Shown: positions 38,493 through 53,094 of the stretch, in pieces | Numbering within the stretch: the stretch's first letter is position 1 | Layout: the number at the start of each line of letters is the position of its first letter | Source of the DNA: Cinclus cinclus | Lineage: Eukaryota > Chordata > Aves > Passeriformes > Cinclidae | DNA length: 64,000 bases | Assembly: GCF_963662255.1 (NCBI RefSeq) | Contig: NC_085048.1 | Span: forward strand, 103,278,499-103,342,498 | Reading direction: 5' to 3' | Program-made: the position numbers and the translations under genes | The notes under the pieces: generated by a model | What the model was told of the DNA's origin: nothing | The model's input: the letters and a program-made list of their open reading frames with translations, nothing else | Database searches by the model: none

Positions 38493-41400
38493 ATTTTATA
38501 CAAAAGGCAGCCTTTGTTCATGCTCCATGCCCTGGGATCCGTTTGTTTTTACTGAGAGCTTTGGAATTGGGAGTTTGGAAGAGGCATTTACAGTCCAGTA
38601 TCTTAGACCCCCCCTCCTTTTCCACTTTAACACACCTGTAATTTCTGGGGGAGGCAATGCTACCACAAAAAAACCCTTTAAAAACCTTTGTACAATCTTA
38701 TCTGTGTAGAATAGGATGTCAATTTATGTTTTATTCTCTATTAATGAGTAAAATGTTCTGAACAGCAATTGGCTCAATAATAAATGTGGTTGAAAAGATC
38801 TCTAACCGGTCAGTGTAGTCAGAGCAAATTAAGTTAGAAGTTCAGATGAAAAGAGAAAATTCCTATTGTGGTACTTTCCAAGACGAAACTTTGGCTAGTG
38901 CCAGAAATGGGTTGTTTGAGGTTGCTCTTGTACAAAATTTAGTCTAAGAAACCCTGATAAGGTATCACTTAATTGTGTGACTTTTTCTGTCACCATTTAA
39001 AAGAAAAAACTTTAAAAATCATTCTATAACCTTTTGGATTTGATCTAATATATTTTTAGTATTTCATTCATTTATTTCCCTGGTGTATCACATAAAAGTC
39101 ATGCAAAATGCAAGCTTATCAAGTCACAAATTAGTTCCTTTTACTTTTTGTCTTTTTTAAGTTTAGTGATTTAACTCTTCTCACCTCTCATCACTATCAT
39201 CCATATAAGGCCAAAGGATTCTGGAATGCCAAAAGGAAGATCACCAGAACCATGAAAACTGACAGCCATAGCTCTATCCCAGAATGGGGAGGCATAGAGG
39301 AATGGTACAGAATTAGCAGAAATTCAGGTCAGGAAAATTCACCCTACTTCTCTTTTTGCTCATAGAGCAAGAGAGAGAAGAGTTTTGGTACTTTTGAAAG
39401 GAACAACTGCCTTTCACAGCAGTTTAGGAGATCTGGCCTAAACGCTCCAGGTGAACTGATTTTCTTTTCAAATTTCACCAAGATATACCAAGATATTCCT
39501 GAGAAGTGGAATGGGACAACATATTGCTGTCTTTAGGCTTCCCTTCATTGCAACAGGGTGGCTGAGGCAGTCTCTGACAGAAGGATGAAGGAATAAAAAC
39601 TAATGATAATGGGATGATCAGCAGTCAGCTGGAGAAGTCACCAATACATTTCTGTAGGGACACAAGACCTTTAAAGCAAGAAATGTCTGCTAACCACAGA
39701 AATTTGTTACTCTAGCTACCACCCACAGGTGAAGTTAGTCCCAGTTTTCTTTTTAGAGGTGTTGTGGCTCCATTCTCTGAGATTTTCAAGGCTGCCCTTG
39801 TGAAAGCCATCCTGGGAAACCAGCATATATAAGAGGGGTGTTTTGCCTTGCTAGAAAGAACGTAAGGACCATATGGTTAGAAAGGGACAGGCTTCAGTTT
39901 CTTTGTCAGCATGAGGACTGTGCACACTCCAGAACAGAATGAAGCTTCTGAAAGCTGTGGGAGAATATGGTTACTGTTAGCTATTAACTCTGTAATTTTC
40001 TACATGTGCTGGGCAAGGATCCTGTGAAATAGCAAGACTCTCTCTGCGGTTACAGGGACTATAAAGCAACCCTCAACAACTGTTTAGAGAGTAACCTGTT
40101 TTAAATCTTGAAAGCCTGGAATCACTTTATTTACTCAGCAGAGGGGCAAAAGATGATTTAGAAATAGCTTCCTGGTGTGTCTGGAAAAACATCTGTATTT
40201 CATCATATAATGGAACAAACATGGCGTAGTTCAAATACAGGAATGGGTTATATAGATGATGTGTTCATTATAGGTACAAATTAGGAAGCTCCTTTGGGAA
40301 GATCAGTCTATTCTGAAGGTCACTGTCAGGTCAGATTTATTCCAAAGCAGCTTCTTTTTTACAGTACCTGGAACTAACATGCTTCTTTAATACACTCAGA
40401 TTTTGTTCAGCTGAGTTTTTATTTGTGTTTTACTTTCTAAGTTCAGAAAAGCCCTAAACCTAGGCATATTACTGCTGTCTTTACAACATGTAAAGCCTTC
40501 ATGCTGCAGTGTTACACCTGGTGAGAGCCAACACGTGCCAGTGTTGTCACTCTGCTCCTGCTGCTGCTCCAAGGCTCCTAAGCCTGCACTGAATCCTTTG
40601 TCCCTGCAGCTCTGCTCCAGCCACAGGGGATATCTGGGGGCACAGGAGAAGCAGCACATCTGTGCCCAGCTGGATCTCACAGCACAACAAAGCAGCACCA
40701 CAGCTTCCAGAAGAACTAATGCTCAGCATAAGATGGAACCGCAGAGCTTTCCTGCAATGAGAGTGTGGAGGTGTCTAAAAAAGAATAATTGAGAGGCAAG
40801 ATGGGGCTTTTCCAAGAAGAAGGGTGTGAAATGGGAAGGGAAAAGCAAGGAAAGCAGAGGGTGAACATGCTGGCAGAAAGACATACAGGGAAGTGAAGGT
40901 CCATACTTTTATGGCTGTCCATACACATCTGTTTAGGTCTTTGATACTGGTTTCCTGTGGGACCCTGGAAGAGCACAACTCTATGTGCACATGGAAAGTG
41001 AAGACAGAGATACTGCTGCCCCACGAGGGACTGGCAGGAATTTCAGCTCCTTGGCAGCAAACACAGCCACTTACATGAGCACAAACCCCAGTGTTTCTGT
41101 GCTAAAAGCAGGGAGTGAAAGTAATCAATGCAAAAGTTTAAATACTTCATTGTGGTAAGCCAGGCTGAGGAAAAGTACCAAAAATCCTATCTTTTCTTCT
41201 CTGAGCAGTTACCCAAAAGCTCGGGAGTCTTAAGAGTTTATTCAGGCAGAACTGGCAGTGGAGCTGTGCTCCCCCCTCCAAGAAATTATGTTCATCTGCA
41301 AAGAGCCCAGGATGCTCCATGTCCATGAAGGTGGCAGGACTCAACAAGAAGCACAATATTTTTCCTTAAATTCTCTAAGTCCATAAAATAGGCAGTAAGT

Positions 41401-44400
41401 TTTATGGCATGGTCATAGAAGATCTTTAGACTAACAAACATAAGAAGATATTTGAACATGGCAAGAAGCTGTGGATACCTTCAGCCCACGCTTCTGTTAG
41501 GATTAGAAGTTACAAATCCTGATTTTCAAACCTGCACTTGTGGGTGATTTCCTGTCATGTGAATGTATAATAAAAATGTCTTGTTGGCATAAATGCATGG
41601 AAGAATCTTTGAAACCTTCCACAGGGTAAGTTGCACAGGAAAGCGTCCTTTCATTTAATAAACTAAGCTTTCGTAATACTGGACTGAACAGATTCTTTAG
41701 ATGTTACACAAACCTTAACTAAATTCAAATTATTCTAGATATTCTGTTCTATATGTTATAATTTACTCTGTGGGTTTGCTCAGAATTATAGAAAAAATGA
41801 CAAATCACTAATAATTATAATCCTTACACAACAATTTAACAAGGGGTAAAAATCAGAAAAGAAAGCAAAATACTTGAAAGAATTTTTACTTGATAAAAGA
41901 AATAATTTAACTCTATCTAAAAAGTTGTTTTTGTAGTAGGTTGGAATATTACATATCTGTCCCAGAAGATACACTTCCATGAATTAAGATATAAAAATAC
42001 AATATTTAATTATGTTTTAAACACTTCCATTGTTATCTAGGAATCATCTGATATGTCACTATTGTCTCAAGCCACCGATACTACTTCAATAGCACTGACT
42101 ATTTCAAAAACACAAAGCAAATGCACTTTAAGACAGGCTTCTGTTTTGGATTTTTTGTTTTGTGTTTGTGTTTGTTTGTTTGTTTAATTTAAACTAAGCA
42201 AAACAAAAACCCAACTACAACAACAAAGCCCCACACATGCAGATGTCCTGTGAAAATACCCAAACTCTTAAGAGTGGTTATTATATACCTTGGATAGGCA
42301 CCTGTGAAACAGATGCAAGTTTCATAAAAATCTAAATACTGATAAAGGCGAATTTGTTTCCTTGCCTTTGCTAGCTCACACTGCCAAATATTCATTAATT
42401 ATGCCATCAGTAATTGTCTCTGGTACCTCAGCGAAGCAGAGACATGAGATGTGTTTGAATTACACTTAAACCCTGGGAGTAACTTCAATACCATGATCAC
42501 ACCAGGAGAAGAATGTGCTTGTACTCTCCTTTTAAGTGTTTCCCCTTGCAAAAGTCCTTTAGCAGGATTTCCCCCTCCTTTTCTTGATAATCCATAATCT
42601 TCAGCCTGCTGCAGACAAAAGACTTGTACCTCAGTAGTTTGATGCATAAACTACAAAGTTTTTGCTTCTTTTGCAAAGCTGCAAAACCTTCAAATGACTT
42701 CATGTGTGAGCATTGTGTGTCACTTGGGACAGTCCATCCCCTACCAGTCCATAGCACATTGCAACACATGAGTTGTTTTTTAAAAATAAAATAAAAACCC
42801 CAAACTTGAAAGCCTGTTGTGTGCTTTAAACAGAAGAATAAAACTCTGAGGAGCAGCAGAAGAATAATCCACTGAGCTTGGACTTTTCAATACTTTGCCT
42901 ACATTTCTATTTCATCTGCTTGTGTTTCTTGACTCATTCGAATATCAACAAGAAAATGACACTTATAAACACAGCACTTTCTTTAAGCATTTATGGATTT
43001 GACTGTGCATTTTGAACAAGCTTTTTGATATTTTCGTTTTACAACCAATAAATGAAAACCTACTCTGAGCCATAAAGAGGAAATAATGCCACATTCTGAC
43101 AGATGTTTTGCATGCATTCCACATTTTTTACAATATTTTCACTTTAAAGCTGGAAAGAGTAACTGCAAATAAGGTTTTGTTTATCCACTGCACCTTAAAA
43201 ATACATCTTGGCAAGCCCTCAGGAAAATAAATGAAACACCATCCCAAGACACTGAAAACAAAGTTCCTTGAAGGTACAGAAGCTGGCAACATGCCTGCCC
43301 AAAAGGATATAAGCAGGTAGGTTCTTTCGTGATTCTATTTTACTTCTCTTTTTACAATGTTTTTAAACCTGTGATGTAAAATATCTATTACCCTTTTTCC
43401 ACTTAGTACACTTGGATGTCCTTTGCCTTCCACTCCCTGGATTTCAATGCAGGAATCAGGAGGTGGATGACTGCCACCAGAACCTCCTCCAGAGGCTCAG
43501 TCTGTGCCTTTATCCCTGTTGATTATTGCTTGCAATAGTCTCATTAAGCTGTTTTGTCCCCAACTACAGAGTTCAGTCTTTTATGCCTTCTCTGTTTAGA
43601 AATTACCTCTTGTCTAATCCATAAAACTCCTCCTTCCCTTAAAAGTTCTTTTTTTAAAAAAAGCTATTATTATGCCAGTAATTTTTTCTTTTTCCATCAG
43701 GAAAAAGATCTCTCCTTGCTATCACAACAAAACTTTAAAAATCAAGTTACCCTTGAACTTTTCCAAATGGCCTTGTAGAAAACATCCCGGGTTGGCTGAT
43801 GGAAAGAACATAAATCTTTTAACACTCAGACACTTGAGTTCTTGCCTTTCTCAACTGGAAATGATAATGACTTTCCCACCATTCTGCCTCAGACTACTGC
43901 ATCACAGCGCCACACACCCACTATGTCATGGAGGGCAGTGTGGCTCCAGAGGACAGAGCTCAGCTGAGGAAGCCAGTTCCTCGGAGAGCTGCAGTGCAGT
44001 CCCTGGTGGAGCTCATCAGCAATCCCAGGCACAGCTCCATTAAGACACTGACAGCAGCTGCTGGCTAAAGGAGATGAGCAAAACCATGGGAGCAGGAGGG
44101 TTCCCACAGAGCAAGGCAACTTTTCTGCCATGGGCTGGCACCAAGGTTTTGCTCAGTGCTGTCAAGACCCTCTGGAGAGGCCGTTCTCAAAGGAGATCAA
44201 AGGTGATCTGTGCACTTACCAAGCACTCACTCTTCTTTAATCAGGAAGGATGCACAGGAATACTGATGAAATTAAAGCCTTGCATTAGATAAATACAAAA
44301 GCATCACAGTATTGAGGAGTCAACAAATACAGGAGTGCTCAGAGGGAGTGTTCGTAATTACCTTACTCTTCCTTTTGCCAAAAAAATAAGCCTGAATAAC

Positions 44401-45487
44401 TGGGGACAATAAATACCTCACTAGAACTAGAAAAGAACCTCACTCCCTTGTGCATTTATCTATTAAGAAAGAGATTTAAAAGCCACAGTGAAACTCCACT
44501 ATAGAGTCAAGGAACAAAGCACATGAGAGCTAGAGAATGACAAGATCATTGATAGCTTGAGGGAAACACTGAGAACTTAGAAAGAAAGTGAAAATTAAGC
44601 AATTCCAATCCATCTAATTGTAGAGAACAAGTACCTTCTGCAGGGCAGCAATATGGACTAAACTGATTTCTTTTTGGATTACAAAATTATGTTAAACTAC
44701 TGAGCACAACTGCTGTGAAGCCAAAAACAATGCATATTTCTGATTAACATTATAGTGCGTGCAGTTGAAAGGTCTAGAAATTCCAGGGAGATGTGAAGGT
44801 TGTGACAGCCAGTGTGATCATCCATCCTAATATTCACAAGCTATAAAACCCACTAATTTCCACACCCAACCTACTTAATGGGGCCAAACTTGTGGCCTGT
44901 CAAAACTTGGTAGGATGGAAGAGCTGGCAGGCATGACTTGAAGGATTACTTTTATAGTCTGTAAAAAAGACACTCATTTCACAAGACCCCTGCAAATCTT
45001 CCATACTTCATATTTCACAGTCAGTACACAAAACAAATCAAAATGGTTTCAAGATATTTTAAAGTCACCTCAGTTTTGGAATGCTGATAGATTAGCCTCC
45101 TCTCTCCCAATCCTAGGACTTGAAATTCATCTGGAATGGCCTTATTTTGGGTGTGGTGCTCCTTATCCATATGTTCCTAGCATACTGCACAGTACACACA
45201 GCCCTTCTCTGATGTTCAGTCTCCTCTGCTGTGTGGGTAACATTTACCTTGGCTGCATTATTGCTTCTTTACTCACCTTGGGAACACATTTACAAAGAGC
45301 TTCTTTATAGATTTTCTACCACCTATTAGAATAGGGAATGTAAGGCCATTTTCTTTATGCATATTGTCCCTCTCGTTTGGATTCAGGTGTCCTTCACTCT
45401 GAAAGAGTAGGGTCAGCTCTTTAACACAGAAAAAGTGCAAGACTGTACTTCTCAATCCAGACTGGATGAGATCTAGGCTGCACCATG
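38493..45487. other. Intergenic DNA, no gene recognised
   Basis: Unique sequence. Open frames of up to 123 codons (43,672-44,043) have no recognisable domain. A (GTTT)n patch lies near 42,155-42,184. No RNA gene, CR1 copy or exon was recognised in this stretch. Confidence 0.55.
42155..42184. repeat. (GTTT)n microsatellite, impure
   Basis: About 30 bases of TTTTGTTTTG, then GTTTGT and GTTT units, ending in TTTGTTTAATTTAAAC. Confidence 0.8.
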
Positions 45488-45725
45488 GGAGGTTTCAATT
45501 GGATATTGGGGAAAATTTCATCACTGAAAGGATTGTCAAGCACTGAACAGGCTGCCCAGGGAAGTGGTGGATTCACCATCCCTGGAGCAATTTGAAAGAC
45601 CCTGTAAATGTGGAGCTCAGGTATGGGGCTTAGTGGTAGACTTGGCAGTGCTGGGGGAATGGTTAGACTTGATGATCTTAGGGGTCTTTTCCACCCTAAA
45701 TGATTCTGTGGTTCTATTCTGTGTG
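45488..45725 (+). mobile_element. CR1 LINE 3' end, 5'-truncated (plus strand)
   Basis: The segment is clearly collinear with the avian CR1 3' region. It reads GGAGGTTTCAATTGGATATT at the left, GCTGCCCAGGGAAGTGGTGG near 45,551, TCACCATCCCTGGAGCAATT near 45,573, GACTTGATGATCTTAGGGGT near 45,666, CTTTTCCACCCTAAATGATT, and a terminal TCTGTGGTTCTATTCTGTG tail. CR1 moves by target-primed reverse transcription and usually leaves 5'-truncated copies like this one, with an octamer-type tail and no poly(A). It has several mismatches and no open reading frame, so it is inactive. This is the best-preserved CR1 copy in the window. Confidence 0.93.
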
Positions 45726-47006
45726 AACAAGGGGATGGACTGGGATAGATTATTAGAGCTTAATGACCCCTTGATTCATTTGTTGTTGACATTTACTCAG
45801 AGGAAGCAGCAGAACTGAGAAGAGAGCCAATAATCAAGGGGAAGGATGTCTCTGGAGATCGGCTGGGTTTTGGTGTGCATAAACAAAGTTAGTACAAGCT
45901 TTCAATGATTACGCTAAACAGCTGTTTCATTATTTCTGTAAAAAGTAGTAGCATATGATGACTCAGATTCTTGGAAGGAAATCTTTTTTCTTTTCCTAAA
46001 GACATGCTTCTGGATTCCTGCAAGTGATATTTACATCCTTGAGGGATTTCCTCAAATGCCTTCCCATGCAATCTACTTTCCATAAAGGCTCGATCTGATG
46101 AACCACTCAATTACAGTAGGCCATTGCAGTGATGTAATGACAATGTCAGGGACAGACACTTACACGAGACAGTTTCAGCTCAGACAAGTAGAAAAATCAT
46201 AATCATCTCAGCTGAATTCTAGTTATTTCAGTTACAGTGCTTTATTTTGGAGTTGCTTTTATCCTCTTGGTGAAATTTTCTACCTGGAGCTTGACACAGT
46301 TGCAAACAGTGCAGTCAGCACCACAGTCTGTGCATCACTGGTAGCACTGCTGGAAAGTTCCCTGCACCACTGAAGAACTCCAAGATGGTCTAAATAACAT
46401 CTGCTTCCCAAATTCATCTGTTCCCCATGTCAGCAGCAAGCCCCTTCCTACCCAACCCACTGTGGGTAACCCCCAGAGGCTACTCTGTGACCCTGGCTGC
46501 AAGGTGAACAACACAGAGCCTTGAACATCTGCTCCCTATCTCAGCCCCTACCCAGGAGAGAGCTGTGTGATCCACACACTCCTGATGATGCCTCTTGTGA
46601 TTTGTGCATAGTCTGTGCAAACTACAACGAGCTCTCCTTTTCTCTCTTGCTGCCAACTCTCTCCATTCTCATCCAATCTTCTCACCTTCGGGTATGTTGC
46701 TGCCACTTGTATTCTCTTCTGAATATTTGACTACACAAGTCCCCTTTGACCTCACACATCCAACATTTCTACTTCATTCCAGCAATTCAGAATGCATGGG
46801 AGACCTCAAAGGAATGTCCAGAGCTGCCAGAATTATGGCCAGAGAGCTACAGAATGGCCATCACAGCTCCTTACTGACACTCAAACACGTGGCAGCATCT
46901 AAGGAAACATTCAGCCCAACCTTCTCCCACTCAGCAATTCCATGACAAGGTGGCTTCACAGTTAATAACTGCTTTGCTTTTCCACAGGAGCAAAATTTAT
47001 TAGCAC

Positions 47007-47022
47007 AAAAAAAAAAAAAAAA
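47007..47022. repeat. Poly(A) run, 16 bases
   Basis: A16 preceded by TTATTAGCAC. No retrocopy body was recognised upstream. Confidence 0.85.
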
Positions 47023-47470
47023 GACTGTCAGACAAACAGCCCCTCAACACTTAATGCCTGTGGCACTAAATTTTGTAGTCCATTCATTAGCACGTACAGA
47101 TGAGTCATGAACCCAGAATGCAGAAATTGTCTATGAGGCCCTGCACAAAAAAAGTAACAGAAAGATGGCTTCTACTATCATGAAACATCCCTGCCTAGTG
47201 ATCATAAACTACATTTCAAAAAGCTGACACTTTCACCTCCCTGTTTCTGACACGTTTGCTCTAGGAAAGATCCAGCTCTAACAAAGGCCTGTGGATGCCA
47301 CCGTAGCATACATCTGCTTTAGTGCAGATGAAAGCAATCAGGAAAAATGTAAATTGTTATAAAACTGCCAGACATTCAATAACAAACTGTTACAGCGTTC
47401 AAATGACAGGAAAGCTCTGGCCTTGAGCAATCTGATTGAGCTTTGAAAACTAATAGAAAACTTCAGAATT

Positions 47471-47550
47471 GGTCCTGCTTTGTGTACTGGTGTTGGACCA
47501 GATGATCTCAAGACTTTTTTTTCATCTAACTTACATGATTTCGTGAAATT
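47471..47550 (+). mobile_element. Degraded CR1 LINE 3' end fragment
   Basis: GGTCCTGCTTTGTGTACTGG, then TGTTGGACCAGATGATCTCA and a T-rich block with CATCTAACTT and ATGATTTCGTG follow the order of the CR1 3' tail (TTGGACTAGATGATCT, then CCTTCCAACCT, then GATTCTGTG). It is more diverged than the copies at 23.8 and 45.5 kb, hence probably older. Confidence 0.6.
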
Positions 47551-48220
47551 GTAGTTACCAAAGTGATACATGAATAGTCTTGAACTTTTACACAGTATTA
47601 ACTTACTCCTTTGAACTGTTACTTGTAGATATGATACAATTAATTCCATGAGCAATGTAAAAGCCTTCATTAGATGTGCTGTGTCACAAAAATTTATGCA
47701 TCATCTAAGGAATCAAATCCCTAACAATGAAATTATTATAATATAAAAAATTCCCTAATGCACAAAGAAATCAGATATTTCATCCAAAATTTTTATAACC
47801 ACAGTCTTTTTATTATCATCTGCAACTCACAGACTCTCCTGTCTGGAGATGGTGGTTTAATAGTAATTCTTGGATCTGGGCCTGTTCTTGCTTCCCCTTG
47901 CTTCCTTCTGAACCAGGGTTGGGTCTCCAGCAGTATTTGGGTTATTTTTTCAAAACCAAATTCCTGATTGTCTCCCCTTACCATGCTTTGGTGTGGTACA
48001 AACAAGTTGTGGAGTAGTAGAAACAACTCCATTTGAAGTGAATGAAGTCACCTGAATTTTGGAGTGTATATATCTAGAAAGACATTTCCTGGTTTGTGAG
48101 TTCTAGAACACTGATGCTGTACAGCTAAGTTGTCTTTTTCAACTCTGCACATCTAGAAGTACTGAGAAATAATCCTGTGATTTACCTAAAAGATGAGTAA
48201 ATCTGATCCATATATTACTG

Positions 48221-48292
48221 AGGATGGGAAGAGAAGCTGAATGTCACGGCCCACCCAGGATGGGAAGAGAAACTGAATGTCATGGCCCACCC
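48221..48292. repeat. Tandem duplication, 2 x 36 bp
   Basis: A 36-base unit starting AGGATGGGAAGAGAAGCTGA is repeated head to tail (48,221-48,256 and 48,257-48,292) with two transitions between the copies (G/A and C/T, the second at a CpG). It looks like a minimal minisatellite that may vary in copy number. Confidence 0.95.
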
Positions 48293-51200
48293 AGATAACA
48301 GCAGAGCATGGCAGAGCAGCTGATAGAAAGCCCAATTCCCTTCTGCTCACCCTCCTTAGACACCAAGATAGAAATGGTACGTGAGTAAATCAGAACTATT
48401 GCAAGCTCATGCTCTGGGGGCCACAAGTTCTTTGAGTGTCCCAGCATGGAAGGAACATTTTATGGCTTTCCTACAACCTCTGACACCCTATTTGCAACTT
48501 TGAGAGATGACTGCTACAACTTGTCCTAATGCCTACCCCCTGGCTTGCTCAGGAATTCACAGTTTGACTGCTGAGTCTATATATAATACCTTAAATATTG
48601 GCAATGCAGTCTCCATCCAGCAGTTAAAGCAAGTCTGGAGTATTCTGTAGTAAACCAAACAGCTGCACCCTACACAGAACAGTTCAGGCCTCCAAATGAA
48701 GCACTGAAATGAATCTCTCCAGTGCATTTTTATTGCACAGGGAGATGGCTCCAGGAAGACTCTATACACAGAAGCATTAATTTTTGATGGAAGGATCATA
48801 CCCAACTTTTAGAAAAGCAGTACTGCCTGATTTTCCTGCGCTGCAGTTGTAAGCACCATGGACCCAGCTGTCCCTCCCACACAGCTTTATGTATCATTCT
48901 ATGTATTATTTATTCTTGGAAGATACAGAGCCACACATGAGTCAGAACTCGCTCACATTTCAGTTATGGAAGCTATTGATTCTATTGCATCAAAGGTATT
49001 TCTGTATATTCAGCAGTCCTATAATCCACACACAATGAAATAAATTTTTGAAAAAATAAAAAATAAAGTTCCAATTAAAATAGAGTTGAGATAGTTCCCC
49101 CAAATGTACTACAATTCCATATCGGTTTAATGGTCTGTTACTTTTAAAGTGACTGCTTTTAAAACTTTTGCACACAGTTGCTGTAGCATTACAAAAGCAC
49201 TGCCAAGTGTACAAGTGTGGAATTAGTGTACTTATGTTAAAGAAAATTAAGGCAGAATACCCATCTCCTTAACTTTATGGTTCTTTAATAGACGCTCATT
49301 CTTCATCTTTTTCTCCTTTCAAATATAAGAATGCTTGAAAGACTTAACCCAGTAAGAAGCCTACCACACAGAAAATTACTAAATTATGCTCAGTTTAGGG
49401 GTTCCACTCTTCTCTTTTACCTCAGGCTTTTGGGACCTTAAGGCCATGATAGAAATCCTGGTCAGTGCCTTTTTTCTAAGTAGCAGAAATGAGAGTTTAT
49501 TAGCATCACAGTGGTTGCCTCAATAATGACAAAACAGTTGCTCATTACTGCTCATTAGATTCATATTAGATTCATTTGCAATAGCAATACATCTACTATT
49601 CATACTCGAATGCAAAACAACAGATATGATTTGACACCTGCTGTAGCACAGAATTCATTAGAAAGTAATAATACAAATAGGATTTCAATAGATGGACTTA
49701 GTCTTCTGTCTCTGATGGGTTGAGAATTCGTCATTTAATGTAGAATTTATATAGAATAAATATCACAGCAGGCAGTCAGCTTCTTCAAATCATGTGCTCC
49801 AATAAAATAGCACACACAGAAGCAGACAAGCAAAGAGCAGACAGACACACAAACAAGCAAATTAACAGTACCATGTGCAGGAACAGACATCAACTGCTTC
49901 TTTTGATATCCTTAATAGATAAATGCAGTTACTAATTTCTGAAGTCGCAGAAAAGTGCAGAAAGCTGCATTTTCATCAAAAAGATTAAGTCAACAAGTAA
50001 GTAAGTTTGATTTTCCCTTGAAAACTTCTGGGACAAACAGCTCAGGATGAAACGTTTGTTAAATGTGATTGTATTAAATTTACTTGTATAGTGCAAAACC
50101 ATTATTGTGTGTCTATGCTTTTGAAGCACCAAACTAATAGCAGTGTTTAAATAAACTGAAATCTCTCCTTTTCCTAGAAAATCCGATAAGGAAAAGACAA
50201 AATTATCTCCAAACTCATAAGTTCTTGGCTCCTCTTTTTTCCTGTGCAAGTGATGAAAGTATATGGAAGCAATAGGTCTTCATCATGAAGCAGAGAGAAA
50301 TGGGTTGATTGCAAAATGTAGCCCTGCATATCTTAAAATAATTCACATTATAATAAATTGAGCCTCATTATTACCTTTCATGGTATTTCTGAAGGTACAA
50401 AACAAACATCCTGTTTCTGTCCTCTGCCCAGCTTTTATTTCAACTATCACGTTAATTAATTCCCTACTATATATTGTTTATGCAAAGGAGTGTGTTCCTA
50501 TCCCTCAGCACACCTAACATCTGAAACAAACCCATCATTTTCCTTACTCTGCCTCTAGCAAGAAATTTCTTCACAACTTATCAAATCTGTTTCTTACAAG
50601 AACTGATTCCTAGCAGATGGGTTCCTCTTCCACTCCGTTCAGTCATAATCCAGCTCTGCTTCCCACAGAAAAACTGAATATGATCGTTGTCCTACATTGT
50701 TTGAGATAATTTTCATGATTTCACACTCAAGGACTGCACAGATGAATTCTCAGTGAAAGACTACCAAATATGTATTCTGGATTTCATAATAAAACACTTG
50801 ATCTGATACAACCTAGAATCAGACCTGACTTTTCTACACTTCTAAAATCCCATTACCAACTCATGGTCCTTCTGTGCTTCTCCTCTTTTTCTTCTAAACC
50901 AGCAGTTTCCAAAGGCACAGATTTGTATTTTGTACCCTAAAACTCTGTTTTATTTCTCTAGCACCAATACTCCAGTACCTCATGACTTTATATTCTTCAG
51001 CAAATTGTTTAATGACACTTCTCTTTTGGTTTTGTTGCTCATGAAATTGGCAATACTGAATTAAGCAGGGCACTGTTTTCTCAGGATCTAAAGAAAAAGT
51101 ACAGTATTTATTTAAACATTATTTCAACATGTAACCTCTTATCCCTGCTCCTTATAAAGCAGAATTTATAGAAAATTCACACACAATGACTCTATCAGGA

Positions 51201-53094
51201 GTATTAAAAACCAACAGACCTGTCTTGGTTCAGCCAACCATTAGAACAGCAGTTCCAAGCCTGGATTTTCAAGAGTCACTATAAACACAAAAGAGAAGGG
51301 GGAAAAAAATAAATAAAAGTTACACAAATAGGGTAAAACCACACTTGAATAAGGCAACTGATTTTAAAAGTCATCTGTTAAGAAAATTATTAGCCTGATT
51401 ATTGAAACCAGAGCCACAAACCACCAAATTATCCCATTCCTCCTCCCAGAACTGACAATTCTGCACAAGGAATTGACTGCATGGCAGTGGGAAGTGGAGC
51501 ACAGTCAGGTTTAGACAGTGCCTTGCTTTCCTGAGCACACTGGAAACACATCCCATCCCTATTTTATTACATCTATTATACAATATATTTGCCACTTCAT
51601 CACTGTTTTTCATTTTTTAATTGAAAAAAAACAAAAAACACCTCAAACCAAAAAACCAAAACAGGACAACAAATAAAAAGGAGTCTCAACACTCAGAAAA
51701 GTCAGTGGCTCCCTAATTTCTCCTGAGAAAGAAGGCATTGGCACCCTGCCTCTTTTTTTCTGGGTGGGATCTGAGAAATAACAATGCAAATATATTAATA
51801 TTGCATGGTCAGGGCTACGTGCTATTAATATGCCATAAATTTAACAACCTTTGCACTACATTTAAAGATCATAAAGATCAATATTTATTCTGAGGTCAGG
51901 GAAAAAATCAATCTTGCAGCAAAATCAGTCATATTTAATATATCCCATCAACATAATTAAGTTTATACATAAAAAGTAGCATTGATATGTGAATAATGAA
52001 TGCCATGACAGATGAGTTTCCCTTCTGGAACAACTTCACGTGGATAATCTCAGAAATGGAAAGACTGGAGTGATTTATATGCACCTTCTCATCAGGTAAC
52101 AGCCATGGCAAATATACACACACTGAGAATCTCTGTGCCTCAAACCAAGCCATCCAGACTGCTCCATATGGATAAAATGAAAAAAAAATATGAAATTATT
52201 CCTATAAGGTCAGGCAGTGGCTGAACCAGGATTAGGATCCCAGGAATTACTCCCTTAAGGGGAATCTTCCTGATCCCCCTCTCTGCTCTGAGCACTAGAC
52301 AGTCTGCTCTCCCTGCAAATACAACCCATTCCCACAACACCAATAAACTTACATTACCTCTTCCCACATTTCTGAAAGAAAATAAAAATGGATAAAAAAC
52401 ACCTTTTCTTCAGTGCTCAGCAATAATTGCTTCCTAAAGGCATGAGCAATAAAACCTCTGACATCCAAGAGATGAGGAACATGCCCAGGGTCTGACCATC
52501 TTTGCAGTTATAGTGACAGGAGCAGGGAGTAACATCTCATCCCAACAGCCATGAAAATGATGAGAAAGCAGCATTTTAAAATTAAAATAATTCCTCAGTG
52601 AGAAGAATCCTGACCCTGGCTGGGCACTTCCTGTAGCTCTTTCAAAAGCCAGACATTCCTTCATACTTTTTCAGGGCTTTTGGTGCTTTTGTTGCCAGGA
52701 AGTTTGCCTTCCTTGTATTCATTTTCTATTCTGGTGAGTTCAGGGTGTAGAAGTGGCTGCACAATTCCATGGGTTTGGTAGCAAGGTGAGTGTTGAAGGA
52801 AGGTGAGTTTCAGAGGCTAAAGTGGCCCCTCTGGAAGCGTGGGAGTCATCCATTCAGGCTTACTATACTCTAAAGCAAATGTCACCTATTGCCACTGTCA
52901 CTGCACTTTAACAGCATTTCTCAAACAATTTGTTTATTTCAAACGAAAGTTCCCAGATCTCCAATCTTTTGTATTTTCTTTAAAGAGAGGACTAACTTCT
53001 TACCTGCCTTCTACAAGTCTCTGCTGCTTTCCTCTGATCTGCTTAACATGTAAACACCTCCAATAGGTTGAATTTACCACTAGATGCAAAATGC

